A DNA stretch of 64,000 nucleotides from Streptomyces corallincola (GTDB lineage: Bacteria; Actinomycetota; Actinomycetes; Streptomycetales; Streptomycetaceae), in contig NZ_JAHRXF010000009.1 in the NCBI RefSeq assembly GCF_019104725.1, positions 62,001 to 126,000 on the forward strand, given 5' to 3'. Position 1 is the first letter of the stretch, and every line of letters starts with the position of its first letter. The translations under genes were made by a program, and so were the position numbers. Below are positions 33,603 to 42,375 of the stretch, piece by piece. A model generated the notes under the pieces. The model had not been told where the DNA came from. It saw nothing but the letters and a program-made list of their open reading frames with translations, and made no database searches.

Positions 33603-33822
33603 CCGCCCGACACCCCCGCGTGACCCGCGCCCCAGCACCGGAGGGCGCTCAGGGGCGGGCGCAACGAATCGCCGTCGCGCCCGCCCCGCACGCAACGAAC
33701 CGCGCACCGGCGCGCAACGGCTCCCGCTTGTCCGGCGGATCGGCGCGACCGTACCGTCTAACCGGCCCCCCGGAAACGGCCGGACAGGCCCCAGCCCCCC
33801 GCTCTTCCGGTGAGGAACCCGC

Positions 33823-34611
33823 ATGCGCACCGCCCTGTTCCAGAGCTCGGGACGCCCCGGCTCGATCGCGGAGAACCTGCGCGTCCTGGACCGGGCCGCC
33901 GGGCGGGCCGCCGAGTCGGGCGCCGCGCTGCTGGCCGCGCCGGAGATGTTCCTCACCGGGTACGCCATCGGCGACGACGTGGCCCGGCTCGCGGAGCCCG
34001 CCGACGGGGACTCCGCCGACGCGGTCGCCGAGATCGCCCACCGGCACGGCCTCGCCGTCGCCTACGGCTACCCGGAACGCGCCGACGGCACGGTCTACAA
34101 CTCCGCCCAGCTGATCTCCGCCGACGGCACCCGCCTCGCCGGATACCGCAAGACCCACCTCTTCGGGGACTTCGAGCGCGCCCACTTCACACCCGGCGCC
34201 GACCTCGTCGTCCAGGCCGAACTGAACGGCGTCACCGTCGGTCTGATGATCTGCTACGACGTGGAGTTCCCGGAGACCGTCCGCGCCCACGCCCTGGCCG
34301 GAACCGACCTGCTGGTGGTGCCCACGGCGGTGATGCACCCGTACCAGTTCGTCCCGGAGTCCCTGGTACCGGTGCGCGCCTGGGAGAACCAGCTCTACGT
34401 GGCGTACGTCAACCGCGTCGGCGCCGAGGGCGAGTTCGAGTTCACCGGGCTCTCCGTGCTGGCCGGGCCCGACGGCACCGCCCGGGCCCGCGCCGGACGC
34501 GGCGAGGAACTGCTCACCGCCGACCTGGACCCCGCCCTGCTGGCCGCCTCTCGCGCCGCCAACCCCTACCTGACGGACCGCCGCCCGGGCCTGTACGGCC
34601 CGCTCGCCTGA
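33823..34611 (+). CDS. davA: 5-aminovaleramidase (nitrilase superfamily), DavA-type
   Basis: Encodes 262 residues. The nitrilase triad is Glu41 (APEMFLTGY), Lys110 (YRKTHLFGDFER) and Cys144 (LMICYDVEFPE). Length and motifs closely resemble Pseudomonas DavA as I recall it. The reaction is 5-aminovaleramide plus water to 5-aminovalerate plus ammonia. It is encoded 80 bases before a DavB-like lysine 2-monooxygenase, which would produce its substrate. The 220-base upstream gap has three CGCAACG copies (33660, 33691, 33713) and a TACCGT hexamer near 33751. Another aliphatic amide substrate cannot be excluded. Confidence 0.85.
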   Translation: MRTALFQSSGRPGSIAENLRVLDRAAGRAAESGAALLAAPEMFLTGYAIGDDVARLAEPADGDSADAVAEIAHRHGLAVAYGYPERADGTVYNSAQLISADGTRLAGYRKTHLFGDFERAHFTPGADLVVQAELNGVTVGLMICYDVEFPETVRAHALAGTDLLVVPTAVMHPYQFVPESLVPVRAWENQLYVAYVNRVGAEGEFEFTGLSVLAGPDGTARARAGRGEELLTADLDPALLAASRAANPYLTDRRPGLYGPLA

Positions 34612-34691
34612 GTCCGTCGCACGAGCCGCCCGCCCCGCCGCCGGTCCGTCCCGCACCTCCCCGAACCACCCCGCGCAAGGAGTCCGACCCC

Positions 34692-36389
34692 ATGACGTCC
34701 ACGGTGCCCACCGCCGTCGAGCACGCCGACGAGCAGCAGCCCCCGATCACCATGTTCGGCCCGGACTTCCCCTACGCCTACGACGACTACCTCGCCCACC
34801 CGGCGGGCATCGGCCAGATCCCGGCCACCGAGCACGGCAGCGAGGTCGTCGTCATCGGCGGCGGCCTGTCCGGCATCGTCGCCGCCTACGAGCTGATGAA
34901 GATGGGCCTCAAGCCGGTCGTCCACGAGGCCGACCGGATCGGCGGCCGACTGCGCACCGTCGGCTTCGAGGGCTGCGACCCGTCGCTGACCGCCGAGATG
35001 GGCGCGATGCGCTTCCCGCCCTCCTCCACCGCCCTCCAGCACTACATCGACCTGGCCGGTCTGGAGACCCGCCCGTTCCCCAACCCGCTGGCCGAGGCGA
35101 CCCCCTCGACCGTCGTGGACCTCAAGGGCGAGTCGCACTACGCGGAGACCGTCGAGGATCTGCCCCAGGTCTACCGGGACGTGGCCGCCGCCTGGAGCCG
35201 GTGCCTGGAGGAGGGCGCCGACTTCTCCGACATGAACCGCGCCCTGCGCGAGCGCGACGTGCCCCGCATCCGCGAGATCTGGGCACGGCTCGTCGAGCAG
35301 CTGGACAACCAGACCTTCTACGGGTTCCTCTGCGACTCCGAGGCGTTCAAGTCCTTCCGGCACCGCGAGATCTTCGGCCAGGTCGGCTTCGGCACCGGCG
35401 GCTGGGACACCGACTTCCCCAACTCCATCCTGGAGATCCTCCGCGTCGTCTACACCGAGGCCGACGACCACCACCGGGGCATCGTCGGCGGCTCCCAGCA
35501 GCTCCCGCTGCGCCTGTGGGAGCGCGAGCCGGAGAAGATCGTCCACTGGCCGTACGGCACCTCGCTGGCCGCCCTGCACCCCGGCGGCGAGCCCCGCCCG
35601 GCGGTCACCCGGCTGCACCGCACGGCCGGGGGCGGCATCACCGTGACCGACGCCGACGGGGAGATCCGTACGTACCGGGCGGCCGTGTTCACCGCGCAGT
35701 CCTGGATGCTGCTGTCCAAGATCGCCTGCGACGACTCGCTCTTCCCGATCGACCACTGGACCGCCATCGAGCGCACCCACTACATGGAGTCCAGCAAGCT
35801 GTTCGTCCCCGTGGACCGGCCGTTCTGGCTGGACAAGGACCCGGTGACCGGCCGGGACACCATGTCCATGACGCTCACCGACCGCATGACGCGGGGCACC
35901 TACCTGCTGGACGACGGCCCGGACCGGCCCGCCGTGATCTGCCTGTCGTACACCTGGTGCGACGACAGCCTGAAGTGGCTGCCGCTCTCCGCCAACGAGC
36001 GGATGGAGGTCATGCTGAAGTCGCTCGGCGAGATCTATCCCGGCGTGGACATCCGCAAGCACGTCATCGGCAGCCCGGTCACCGTCTCCTGGGAGAACGA
36101 GCCGTACTTCATGGGCGCGTTCAAGGCCAACCTGCCCGGCCACTACCGCTACCAGCGGCGCCTGTTCACCCACTTCATGCAGGACCGGCTGCCCGAGGAC
36201 AAGCGGGGGATCTTCCTCGCCGGGGACGACATCTCCTGGACGGCGGGCTGGGCCGAGGGCGCGGTACAGACGGCGCTCAACGCGGTCTGGGGCGTCATGC
36301 ACCAGTTCGGCGGCGCCACCGACCCCACCAACCCCGGCCCCGGCGACGTGTACGACGAGATCGCGCCGGTGGAACTGCCGGAGGACTGA
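34692..36389 (+). CDS. davB: L-lysine 2-monooxygenase (flavin amine oxidase family), DavB-type
   Basis: Encodes 565 residues. The FAD dinucleotide fold GGGLSG is at 56-61, with GGRL at about 84-87. FGQVGFGTGGWDTDFPNS, the MSMTLTDRMTRGTYL stretch and the C-terminal FAD segment FLAGDDISWTAGWAEGAVQT follow. It resembles Pseudomonas DavB almost throughout, including the start (ITMFGPDFPYAYDD). It oxidises and decarboxylates L-lysine to 5-aminovaleramide, CO2 and water, and davA hydrolyses the amide. It is less similar to plain L-amino acid oxidases or tryptophan 2-monooxygenase. Later steps (davT, davD) are not in the window. Confidence 0.87.
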   Translation: MTSTVPTAVEHADEQQPPITMFGPDFPYAYDDYLAHPAGIGQIPATEHGSEVVVIGGGLSGIVAAYELMKMGLKPVVHEADRIGGRLRTVGFEGCDPSLTAEMGAMRFPPSSTALQHYIDLAGLETRPFPNPLAEATPSTVVDLKGESHYAETVEDLPQVYRDVAAAWSRCLEEGADFSDMNRALRERDVPRIREIWARLVEQLDNQTFYGFLCDSEAFKSFRHREIFGQVGFGTGGWDTDFPNSILEILRVVYTEADDHHRGIVGGSQQLPLRLWEREPEKIVHWPYGTSLAALHPGGEPRPAVTRLHRTAGGGITVTDADGEIRTYRAAVFTAQSWMLLSKIACDDSLFPIDHWTAIERTHYMESSKLFVPVDRPFWLDKDPVTGRDTMSMTLTDRMTRGTYLLDDGPDRPAVICLSYTWCDDSLKWLPLSANERMEVMLKSLGEIYPGVDIRKHVIGSPVTVSWENEPYFMGAFKANLPGHYRYQRRLFTHFMQDRLPEDKRGIFLAGDDISWTAGWAEGAVQTALNAVWGVMHQFGGATDPTNPGPGDVYDEIAPVELPED

Positions 36390-36419
36390 GGTGCCGAGGG
36401 GGGAAGCGGCGGCGCGGTG

Positions 36420-37106
36420 TCAGCCGCCCAGCGGGGTCAGCAGCATCCGCCCCGCGAACCCCACGGCCGCGTCCAGCCGCTCGGTGAACTCCTCCACCAC
36501 GTCCTCGCAGCGGCGCAGCGCCCACAGCGCGCGGGCCGCCGCCCAGGTCGCCTCCCGCGCCCGCTCCAGGCTCCACGAGCCGAGCAGATGGGTGAGCGGG
36601 TCCGCGATCTGGAGCAGGTCCGGGCCGGGCATCAGGTCCTCCCGGATGCGTTCCTCCAGCGCGACCAGCAGATCGCCCACCCGGTCGTACTCGTCCTCCA
36701 GATCGGCGGGCGCGCACTCCAGCGCCGCGCAGGTGTCCACCACGGCCAGCGCCAGGTCGTGCCCGATGTGGGCGTTGATCCCGGCCAGGGCGAACTGGAG
36801 CGGCCGTACGCCGGGATGGCGGCGGAGCTGGAACAGGGGCCGCCAGCAGGCGGGGGGCCGCCGGTCCCGGTCCACCGCCTCGACCGCCGCCAGATACCGG
36901 TCGGCGAACCGGGCGTCCAGCGCGGCGGCGGCACCCGGGTCCGCGAACGCCCCGGCGTCCAGTGCCCGGCCGACCTCCTCGGTGACGGCCAGATAGACGC
37001 GGTTGAACACCGCGACCCCGTCCCACGCGGGCAGCCGCGCGTCCAGCGCCCGCATCCGCGCGAGCACCGTGTCCACCGGCGCCGTGACTTGCTCCAACTG
37101 GCCCAT
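36420..37106 (-). CDS. DUF5995-like protein of unknown function
   Basis: Encodes 228 residues from the ATG at 37106 (MGQLEQVTAPVDTVLARM); the frame stays open to 37199. It is predicted to be all helical. FNRVYLAVTEEVGRAL and AGINAHIGHDLALAVVDTC have a conserved His/Asp pattern that recalls the DUF5995 group of actinobacterial proteins. No signal peptide or membrane segment is seen. It faces davB tail to tail, 30 bases apart, and lies downstream of the uracil permease on the same strand. Confidence 0.75.
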   Translation of the reverse strand: MGQLEQVTAPVDTVLARMRALDARLPAWDGVAVFNRVYLAVTEEVGRALDAGAFADPGAAAALDARFADRYLAAVEAVDRDRRPPACWRPLFQLRRHPGVRPLQFALAGINAHIGHDLALAVVDTCAALECAPADLEDEYDRVGDLLVALEERIREDLMPGPDLLQIADPLTHLLGSWSLERAREATWAAARALWALRRCEDVVEEFTERLDAAVGFAGRMLLTPLGG

Positions 37107-37229
37107 GAGGGCAGCGTCCCAGCACCGGCCCGCCGGGGGTACCGACCGGGCGGAGGCTTCGCCGGATCGGGCGAACCCGCCGGACAACCGCCCGCGCACC
37201 CGGCCCGGTGCCGTACGCCGCCCCGGTGC

Positions 37230-38657
37230 TCAGGACTCCCCGCGCCGCCCCTCGCCGCTGTCCGCGCCGCCCAAGTCGCCCGCACCGCCCGTGTCGTACC
37301 GCGAGGTCCCCTCGTCCAGCAGCGGCTTCTGCTCCTTGAGGTGGGGCGGGGCGAAGGCGCGCAGGGCGTGGTAGCCGGTGATGACGACCAGGGTGCCGAG
37401 CGCGATGCCGCTGAGCGAGAAGGTGCCGCTGAACTTCAGGGAGACGTTGCCGACGCCGATGATGATGCCCGCGGCGGCCGGGACCAGGTTCAGCGGATTG
37501 CGCAGGTCCACCTTGGAGTTGATCCAGATCTGCGCGCCGAGCAGGCCGATCATGCCGTAGAGGATGACGGTGATGCCGCCGAGCACCCCGCCGGGGACGG
37601 CGGCGACGATCGCGCCGAACTTGGGGCAGACCCCGAACAGCAGGGCGAACCCGGCGGCGGCCCAGTAGGCGGCGGTGGAGTAGACGCGGGTCGCGGCCAT
37701 CACGCCGATGTTCTCGGAGTAGGTGGTGTTCGGCGGGCCGCCGACGGCGGTGGAGAGCACCGAGGCGACGCCGTCCGCCGAGATCGCGGTGCCCAGCTTG
37801 TCGTCCAGCGAGGTACCGGTCATCTCACCGACCGCCTTGACGTGCCCGGCGTTCTCCGCGACCAGGGCGATCACGACGGGCAGCGCCACCAGCACCGCCG
37901 ACCACTGGAAGGTGGGCCCGTGGAAGTGCGGGAGGCCGATCCAGTCGGCCCTGCCGACCCCGGACAGGTCCAGCCGCCAGTGGTCGCCGATCCTGCCGTC
38001 GGGGCCGACGGAGTGAATCCTGCCGAGGGTCCGGTCGAGCACCCAGGACAGCGCGTAGCCGAAGACCAGCCCGAGGAAGATCGCGATACGGGACCAGAAA
38101 CCCCGCAGACAGACGACGGCCAGACCGGTGAACAGCATCGTCAGCAGCGCCGTCCACTGGTCCTGCGGCCAGTAGGTGGAGGCGGTCACCGGGGCCAGGT
38201 TGAAGCCGATCAGCATCACCACGGCGCCGGTCACGATCGGCGGCATCACGGCGTGGATGATCCGCGCCCCGAACCGCTGCACCGCCAGACCCACCAGGAA
38301 CAGCACGACACCGACCACCAGCACCGCGCCGGTCACCGTGGCGCTCGTACCGCCCTGCGCGCGGATCACGGCCGCGACGCCGACGAACGACAGCGAGCAG
38401 CCGAGATAGCTGGGCACCCGGCCGCGCGTGGCGAGCAGGAAGATCACGGTCGCCACACCGGACATCATGATCGCCAGATTCGGGTCCAGACCCATGAGCA
38501 CCGGAGCCACGAACGACGCCCCGAACATGGCGACCACGTGCTGCGCGCCCAGCCCCACCGTGCGCGGCCAGGTGAGCCGCTCGTCGGGGCGCACCACCGC
38601 TCCGGGCGCGGGGACCTTTCCGTCCCCGTGAAGTTTCCAGCGCACGCCGAGGTCCAT
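37230..38657 (-). CDS. uraA: Uracil/xanthine permease (NCS2 family)
   Basis: Encodes 475 residues from the ATG at 38657 (MDLGVRWKLHGDGKVPAPG). About 12-14 membrane helices are predicted. The NCS2 signature SENIGVMAATRVYS and the substrate-binding VAENAGHVKAVGEMTG are present. It imports uracil by proton symport, feeding the PyrR uracil phosphoribosyltransferase reaction. An in-frame ATG at 38702 overlaps a plausible -10 (GACAAT, minus strand, 38701-38706), which favours the later start. I found no PyrR-type loop in its leader. The residues after about 440 are a charged cytoplasmic tail. Confidence 0.92.
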   Translation of the reverse strand: MDLGVRWKLHGDGKVPAPGAVVRPDERLTWPRTVGLGAQHVVAMFGASFVAPVLMGLDPNLAIMMSGVATVIFLLATRGRVPSYLGCSLSFVGVAAVIRAQGGTSATVTGAVLVVGVVLFLVGLAVQRFGARIIHAVMPPIVTGAVVMLIGFNLAPVTASTYWPQDQWTALLTMLFTGLAVVCLRGFWSRIAIFLGLVFGYALSWVLDRTLGRIHSVGPDGRIGDHWRLDLSGVGRADWIGLPHFHGPTFQWSAVLVALPVVIALVAENAGHVKAVGEMTGTSLDDKLGTAISADGVASVLSTAVGGPPNTTYSENIGVMAATRVYSTAAYWAAAGFALLFGVCPKFGAIVAAVPGGVLGGITVILYGMIGLLGAQIWINSKVDLRNPLNLVPAAAGIIIGVGNVSLKFSGTFSLSGIALGTLVVITGYHALRAFAPPHLKEQKPLLDEGTSRYDTGGAGDLGGADSGEGRRGES

Positions 38658-38832
38658 GTGAGGGTTTCGCTTTCTCTGTACAGGAGGTGGGTCGCGCACC
38701 ATTGTCCCGGCTCCCCGGGGGTTCCACGCCCCGACGACCGCCCTGACAACCCGCCCCGACCAGGCGATCTGAGCGGTCGCTTAGGATGAGGGGGGCCGCC
38801 ACCGGCCCCGCACCCGAGCCAGGAGCCCACCC

Positions 38833-39318
38833 GTGACCGCCGAAGCCCCGACCGCCCCCGCCGCCTCCGACACCTCCGTCCGGGACGGCGTGCCGTACGG
38901 GCGGCTCGTCCCCGTCGCCGTGCACTTCGACGACCTCGACGCGTTCGGGCTGCTGCACAACGCCCGCTATCCGCTGCTCGTGGAGCGGGCGTGGACCGAG
39001 GTGCTGGCCGGACTCGGCTTCACCTTCGACGGCGACTGGGAGGCGGCGGGCGACGCGTGCAACGTGGTCCGCGAGCTGACCATCGGCTACGAGGCGCCGG
39101 TGAAGCGGGCGGGGGAGTACGCCGTCCACCTCTGGTTCGAGCGGCTCGGCTCCACGAGCCTCGGCTACGGCTTCCGGTTCTGCTCCGCCGACGGCGCCGA
39201 GACCTACGCGCGGGGCAGCCGGGTGCTGGTCCGTATCGAGGCGGGCAGCGGGCGCCCCACACCGTGGAGCGACGCGTTCAGGGACGCGGCTCGGGCACTC
39301 CTGCGGCCGGCCGGCTGA
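38833..39318 (+). CDS. Hotdog-fold acyl-CoA thioesterase
   Basis: Encodes 161 residues from the GTG at 38833. The 4-hydroxybenzoyl-CoA thioesterase/YbgC pattern is clear: VHFDDLDAFGLLHNARYPLLVE, with the Asp and His/Asn of the active site. EAPVKRAGEYAVHLWFERLG and GSRVLVRI follow. The first 25 residues are an Ala/Thr/Pro-rich extension. It hydrolyses acyl-CoA thioesters; the substrate is unknown. Its last 41 bases overlap the convergent MFS gene. Confidence 0.88.
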   Translation: MTAEAPTAPAASDTSVRDGVPYGRLVPVAVHFDDLDAFGLLHNARYPLLVERAWTEVLAGLGFTFDGDWEAAGDACNVVRELTIGYEAPVKRAGEYAVHLWFERLGSTSLGYGFRFCSADGAETYARGSRVLVRIEAGSGRPTPWSDAFRDAARALLRPAG

Positions 39319-40495
39319 CCTCCGCGCCCGTCCCGCCCCGCTCGGCGGTGCGCAGGACGCCCGCGAACAGCACGAGCCCGAGCGCCAGCGCGGTCACCAC
39401 ACCGAACGACACGACCAGACTGCTCGCCTGCGCCACCCCGCCGATCAGGCTCGGCGCGACCAGCCCCGAGGTGTACGTGATGGTGGCGACGCCCGCGATG
39501 GCCTGACTCGGGTTCGGCCCCGCGTGCCCGGCCGCCGCGAAACAGAGCGGTACGACCACGGCCATCCCCAGCCCCATCAGCGCGAACCCGGCCATCGCCA
39601 CCGCCGGGTGCCCGGCCGCCACCACCAGCAGACCGCCCAGCACCGTGAGCACCCCGCCCCAGCGGACCGTGCGGACCGCGCCGAAGCGGTTCACCACCGC
39701 GTCACCCGCGATCCGGGCCACCGCCATCGTCAGCATGAACCCGGTGGTGCAGGCCGCCGCGAGCCCGGCCGAACTGTCCAGCCGGTCCCGCAGGAACACC
39801 GCCGACCAGTCCAGGCTGGCGCCCTCCGCGAACACCGCGCAGAAGCCGACGGCGCCGATCAGCAGCGCCGAGCGCGGCGGCAGCGCGAACCGGGGCGGCG
39901 GCTCCTCGTCGGCGGCGGGCTCCAGGTTCAGCACCCACGAACACGCCACCAGGCCCAGCACGGTGAGCGTCCCGGCGGCCAGCGCGTGGTGCAGCCGCGC
40001 GTCCGACCCCAGGTGCGCGGCGAGCGTGCCCGCCGCCGAACCCACCAGGGCGCCCGCGCTCCACATCCCGTGCAGCCCCGACATGATCGACCGGCCGAGC
40101 AGCCGCTCGATCTCCACGCCCAGCGCGTTCATCGCCACGTCCGACATGCCCGAGGTCGCCCCGTAGACGAACATCGCCGCGCACAGCCCGAGCATGTTCG
40201 GCGCCAGCGACGGCAGGGTCAGCGACAGCGTCCACAGCGCGAGCAGCCCGCGCAGCGCGGTCCGGCTGCCGAAGCGGTGACTGATCCGGCCCGCCAGCGG
40301 CATCGACACCGAGGCGCCGACCGCCGTGAACGCCAGCGAGAGCCCCAGCTGGCCCGCGCTGAGCGAGGCGTGCTCCTGAATCCACGGCACCCGGGTGGCG
40401 AAGGACCCCGTCACGGCGCCGTGCACCGCGAACACCGCCGCCACGGCGTACCGGGCGCGCTTCACCTCGGCCCGCGCGAACCCCACGTCACCCAT
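39278..40495 (-). CDS. Major facilitator superfamily transporter
   Basis: Encodes 405 residues from the ATG at 40495 (MGDVGFARAEVKRARYAVA). Twelve membrane helices are predicted. The RFGSR loop between helices 2 and 3 is the MFS motif-A region. SGMSDVAMNALGVEIE and GVATITYTSG resemble the YbjJ/fucose-permease-like group. The substrate is unknown. It is transcribed away from the ROK regulator across a 122-base gap holding a palindrome, so it is probably under ROK control. Its 3' end overlaps the thioesterase gene by 41 bases. Confidence 0.88.
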   Translation of the reverse strand: MGDVGFARAEVKRARYAVAAVFAVHGAVTGSFATRVPWIQEHASLSAGQLGLSLAFTAVGASVSMPLAGRISHRFGSRTALRGLLALWTLSLTLPSLAPNMLGLCAAMFVYGATSGMSDVAMNALGVEIERLLGRSIMSGLHGMWSAGALVGSAAGTLAAHLGSDARLHHALAAGTLTVLGLVACSWVLNLEPAADEEPPPRFALPPRSALLIGAVGFCAVFAEGASLDWSAVFLRDRLDSSAGLAAACTTGFMLTMAVARIAGDAVVNRFGAVRTVRWGGVLTVLGGLLVVAAGHPAVAMAGFALMGLGMAVVVPLCFAAAGHAGPNPSQAIAGVATITYTSGLVAPSLIGGVAQASSLVVSFGVVTALALGLVLFAGVLRTAERGGTGAEVSRPAAGVPEPRP

Positions 40496-40548
40496 CGTCC
40501 AGTCCCTCCCGGCACCACACCTCATCCGCGTCCCCGCGGCACCGCCGT

Positions 40549-40578
40549 AAACTATCAGGGTCCCTTCCTGATGAATAG
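40549..40578. promoter_or_regulatory. Palindromic operator candidate between MFS and ROK genes
   Basis: AAACTATCAGG (left) and CCTGATGAATA (right) form an inverted repeat centred near 40563, with the exact half-sites ATCAGG (40554-40559) and CCTGAT (40567-40572). The AT-rich arms stand out from the GC-rich surroundings. The layout of AT-rich outer parts and a TTCCTGAT-like core resembles operators of actinobacterial ROK-family regulators. Confidence 0.6.
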
Positions 40579-40617
40579 GGACCGAACCCGCCGTACGCGT
40601 CTGGGAGGATGCCCGTC

Positions 40618-41817
40618 ATGCCCGCCTCACCGAGCACCGCACGGACCATCAACGACCGGCACGCCCTCCGGCTGCTCCAGAGTGAAGGCCCGTTGACGGC
40701 AGGGCAGTTGAAGCAGCTCACCGGGTTGTCCCGGCCCACCGTCGCGGACCTCGTGGAACGGCTCACCGCCTCCGGTCTGGTCACCGTGGTGGGGGAGTCC
40801 GGCGAGCAGCGGCGCGGCCCCAACGCCCGGCTCTACGGCCTGGTCGCGGACCGCGCGCAGCTCGCCGCGCTCGACGTCCGCACCGGGGGAGCGGTCGTCC
40901 TCGTCTCCGACCTGCTCGGCCGGGTGCTGGCCGAGGCGTCCGTGCCGATCGGCGGCGACACCGGGACCGGACCGGCGGTGGAGCAGGTGGTCGCCGCCGT
41001 CGAACGCACCGTCAAGGAGGCGGGCGCCGACCGGCTGCACACCGTCGGCATCGGCGCCCCCGGCCTGATCGACCCGGCCACCGGCGACCTCCGCGACTCC
41101 GGCGGGCTGCCCGCCTGGCACCGCAGGCTCGCCGCCGCCCTCCAGGAACGGCTGCCCGAGGCCCGCGTCACCGTGGAGAACGAGACCAACCTCGCCGCGC
41201 TGGCCGAACAGCGCGAGGGCGCCGCCCGCGACCGGGACACCTTCGTGCTGCTCTGGCTCGGGCACGGGGTCGGCGCCGCCGTCGTCCTGGACGGCCGTCT
41301 GCGCCGGGGTGCCTCCGGCGGCACCGGCGAGATCGGCTTCCTCCCGGTCCCCGGCACCGCCTCGCTGCCCTCGGCCACCGACTGCGACGGCGGTTTTCAC
41401 TCCCTCGCCGGTGCGGCGGCCCTCGGTGCGCTCGCCCGCGGACTCGGCCTGCCCGCGCCGGAGAACACGGACGGGCCGGGGGTGGCGGTGCTGGTGCGGG
41501 AGGCTGCGGAGGGCGGCGCCGGGGAGGGCGCTCCGCCCGCTGCCCACGCCCGCTTCCTGGACGCCCTCGCCGACCGGGTCGCCCTCGGTGCCGCCTCCGT
41601 CGTCTCCATCCTCGACCCCGGCTGCGTGGTGCTCGGCGGTGAGATCGGGCAGGCCGGGGGAACGGCCCTGGCCGAGCGGGTGGCGGACCGGCTGGCACGG
41701 ATGTCCCCGCTGGTCACAGAGGTGCGACCCGGTGAACTCGGCGGCGCCGCCGTGCTGCGCGGGGCGCTGCTGACGGCGCGGGACCGGGCGCAGGACGCGC
41801 TGTTCGCGCCGGTGTAG
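40618..41817 (+). CDS. ROK-family transcriptional regulator
   Basis: Encodes 399 residues. The start ATG at 40618 is chosen because GGGAGG (40603-40608) lies 9 bases upstream; an in-frame ATG at 40609 sits directly on the Shine-Dalgarno. The N-terminal winged HTH (GPLTAGQLKQLTGLSRPTVA) is followed by the ROK sugar-kinase-like domain with VENETNLAALAEQ and ASGGTGEIGFLPV. The usual zinc motif CxCGxxGC is missing: the site reads ATDCDGGFHSLAG. This suggests loss of kinase/zinc function and a purely regulatory role. It probably acts on the divergent MFS gene. Confidence 0.9.
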   Translation: MPASPSTARTINDRHALRLLQSEGPLTAGQLKQLTGLSRPTVADLVERLTASGLVTVVGESGEQRRGPNARLYGLVADRAQLAALDVRTGGAVVLVSDLLGRVLAEASVPIGGDTGTGPAVEQVVAAVERTVKEAGADRLHTVGIGAPGLIDPATGDLRDSGGLPAWHRRLAAALQERLPEARVTVENETNLAALAEQREGAARDRDTFVLLWLGHGVGAAVVLDGRLRRGASGGTGEIGFLPVPGTASLPSATDCDGGFHSLAGAAALGALARGLGLPAPENTDGPGVAVLVREAAEGGAGEGAPPAAHARFLDALADRVALGAASVVSILDPGCVVLGGEIGQAGGTALAERVADRLARMSPLVTEVRPGELGGAAVLRGALLTARDRAQDALFAPV

Positions 41818-41903
41818 AAGACACGTCGTACGCGTCGCGTCGTACCGCGTTGGGCGACCCGGCGGCGGGCAAGGGCCGTCGTCACCGCCACCGGGCCGTC
41901 CGC

Positions 41904-41933
41904 ACCCTAAGAGGACTAGACCAGTCAGGTCAA
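41904..41933 (-). promoter_or_regulatory. Chitinase-type promoter with dre-like DasR site, no gene behind it
   Basis: On the minus strand: -35 TTGACC (41928-41933), an 18-base spacer containing ACTGGTCTAGTCC, and -10 TAGGGT (41904-41909). The core ACTGGTCTAG matches the DasR consensus ACTGGTCTAGACCACT. The same layout is found before the chitinase gene at 56.9 kb. Here it points into the 3' end of the ROK gene, where no minus-strand gene is seen. Confidence 0.7.
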
Positions 41934-42089
41934 TGGGTCCGTACCAAGCGCGACCCGCTTGCGGCACAAGCGAGTTGACCGGCCCGAGGGCACCCCGTGA
42001 GAGGCGCGGCGCGCGGGGTGATCCAGGCCACACGGCCCGCCTGTCGGTCCGGCGGTCCGGCGTGGCACACTGGCCGGGTACCAGAAGCA

Positions 42090-42216
42090 GCGCACTCCGG
42101 GGTCGGTGAAAGTCCGAACCGGCGGTTACAGTCCGCGACCCGGCCGCCTCCAGCGGCCGGTTGACCAGGTGAAATTCCTGGACCGACGGTTAAAGTCCGG
42201 ATGGGAGGCAGTGCGC
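42090..42216 (+). promoter_or_regulatory. FMN riboswitch (RFN element) of the riboflavin operon
   Basis: The P1 stem pairs GCGCACT (42090-42096) with AGTGCGC (42210-42216). Conserved RFN blocks lie in order: GGGGTCGGTGAAAGTCCGAA, CCGGCGGTTACAGTCCGCGA, TGACCAGGTGAAATTCCTGG and ACCGACGGTTAAAGTCCGGA, then GGGAGGCAG. Bound FMN should lower expression of ribE-ribM-ribBA-ribH. About 160 bases separate it from the ribE start. That part is available for an anti-terminator or sequestering helix. Confidence 0.96.
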
Positions 42217-42375
42217 GGCGGGCGGGCATTCCCTGAGTGCGCGCCGCCGTCTTCGGGTTCGTCCGTCTCGGCGGACGGGTCCGCCTTCGGCGTCGCCCCC
42301 GGTGTGCTCACCCGTTTCACTCTGTCGTCATCGACAGGCCCCGGAGTCCGTGCCCGCACAGGGAGGACTCGGGAA

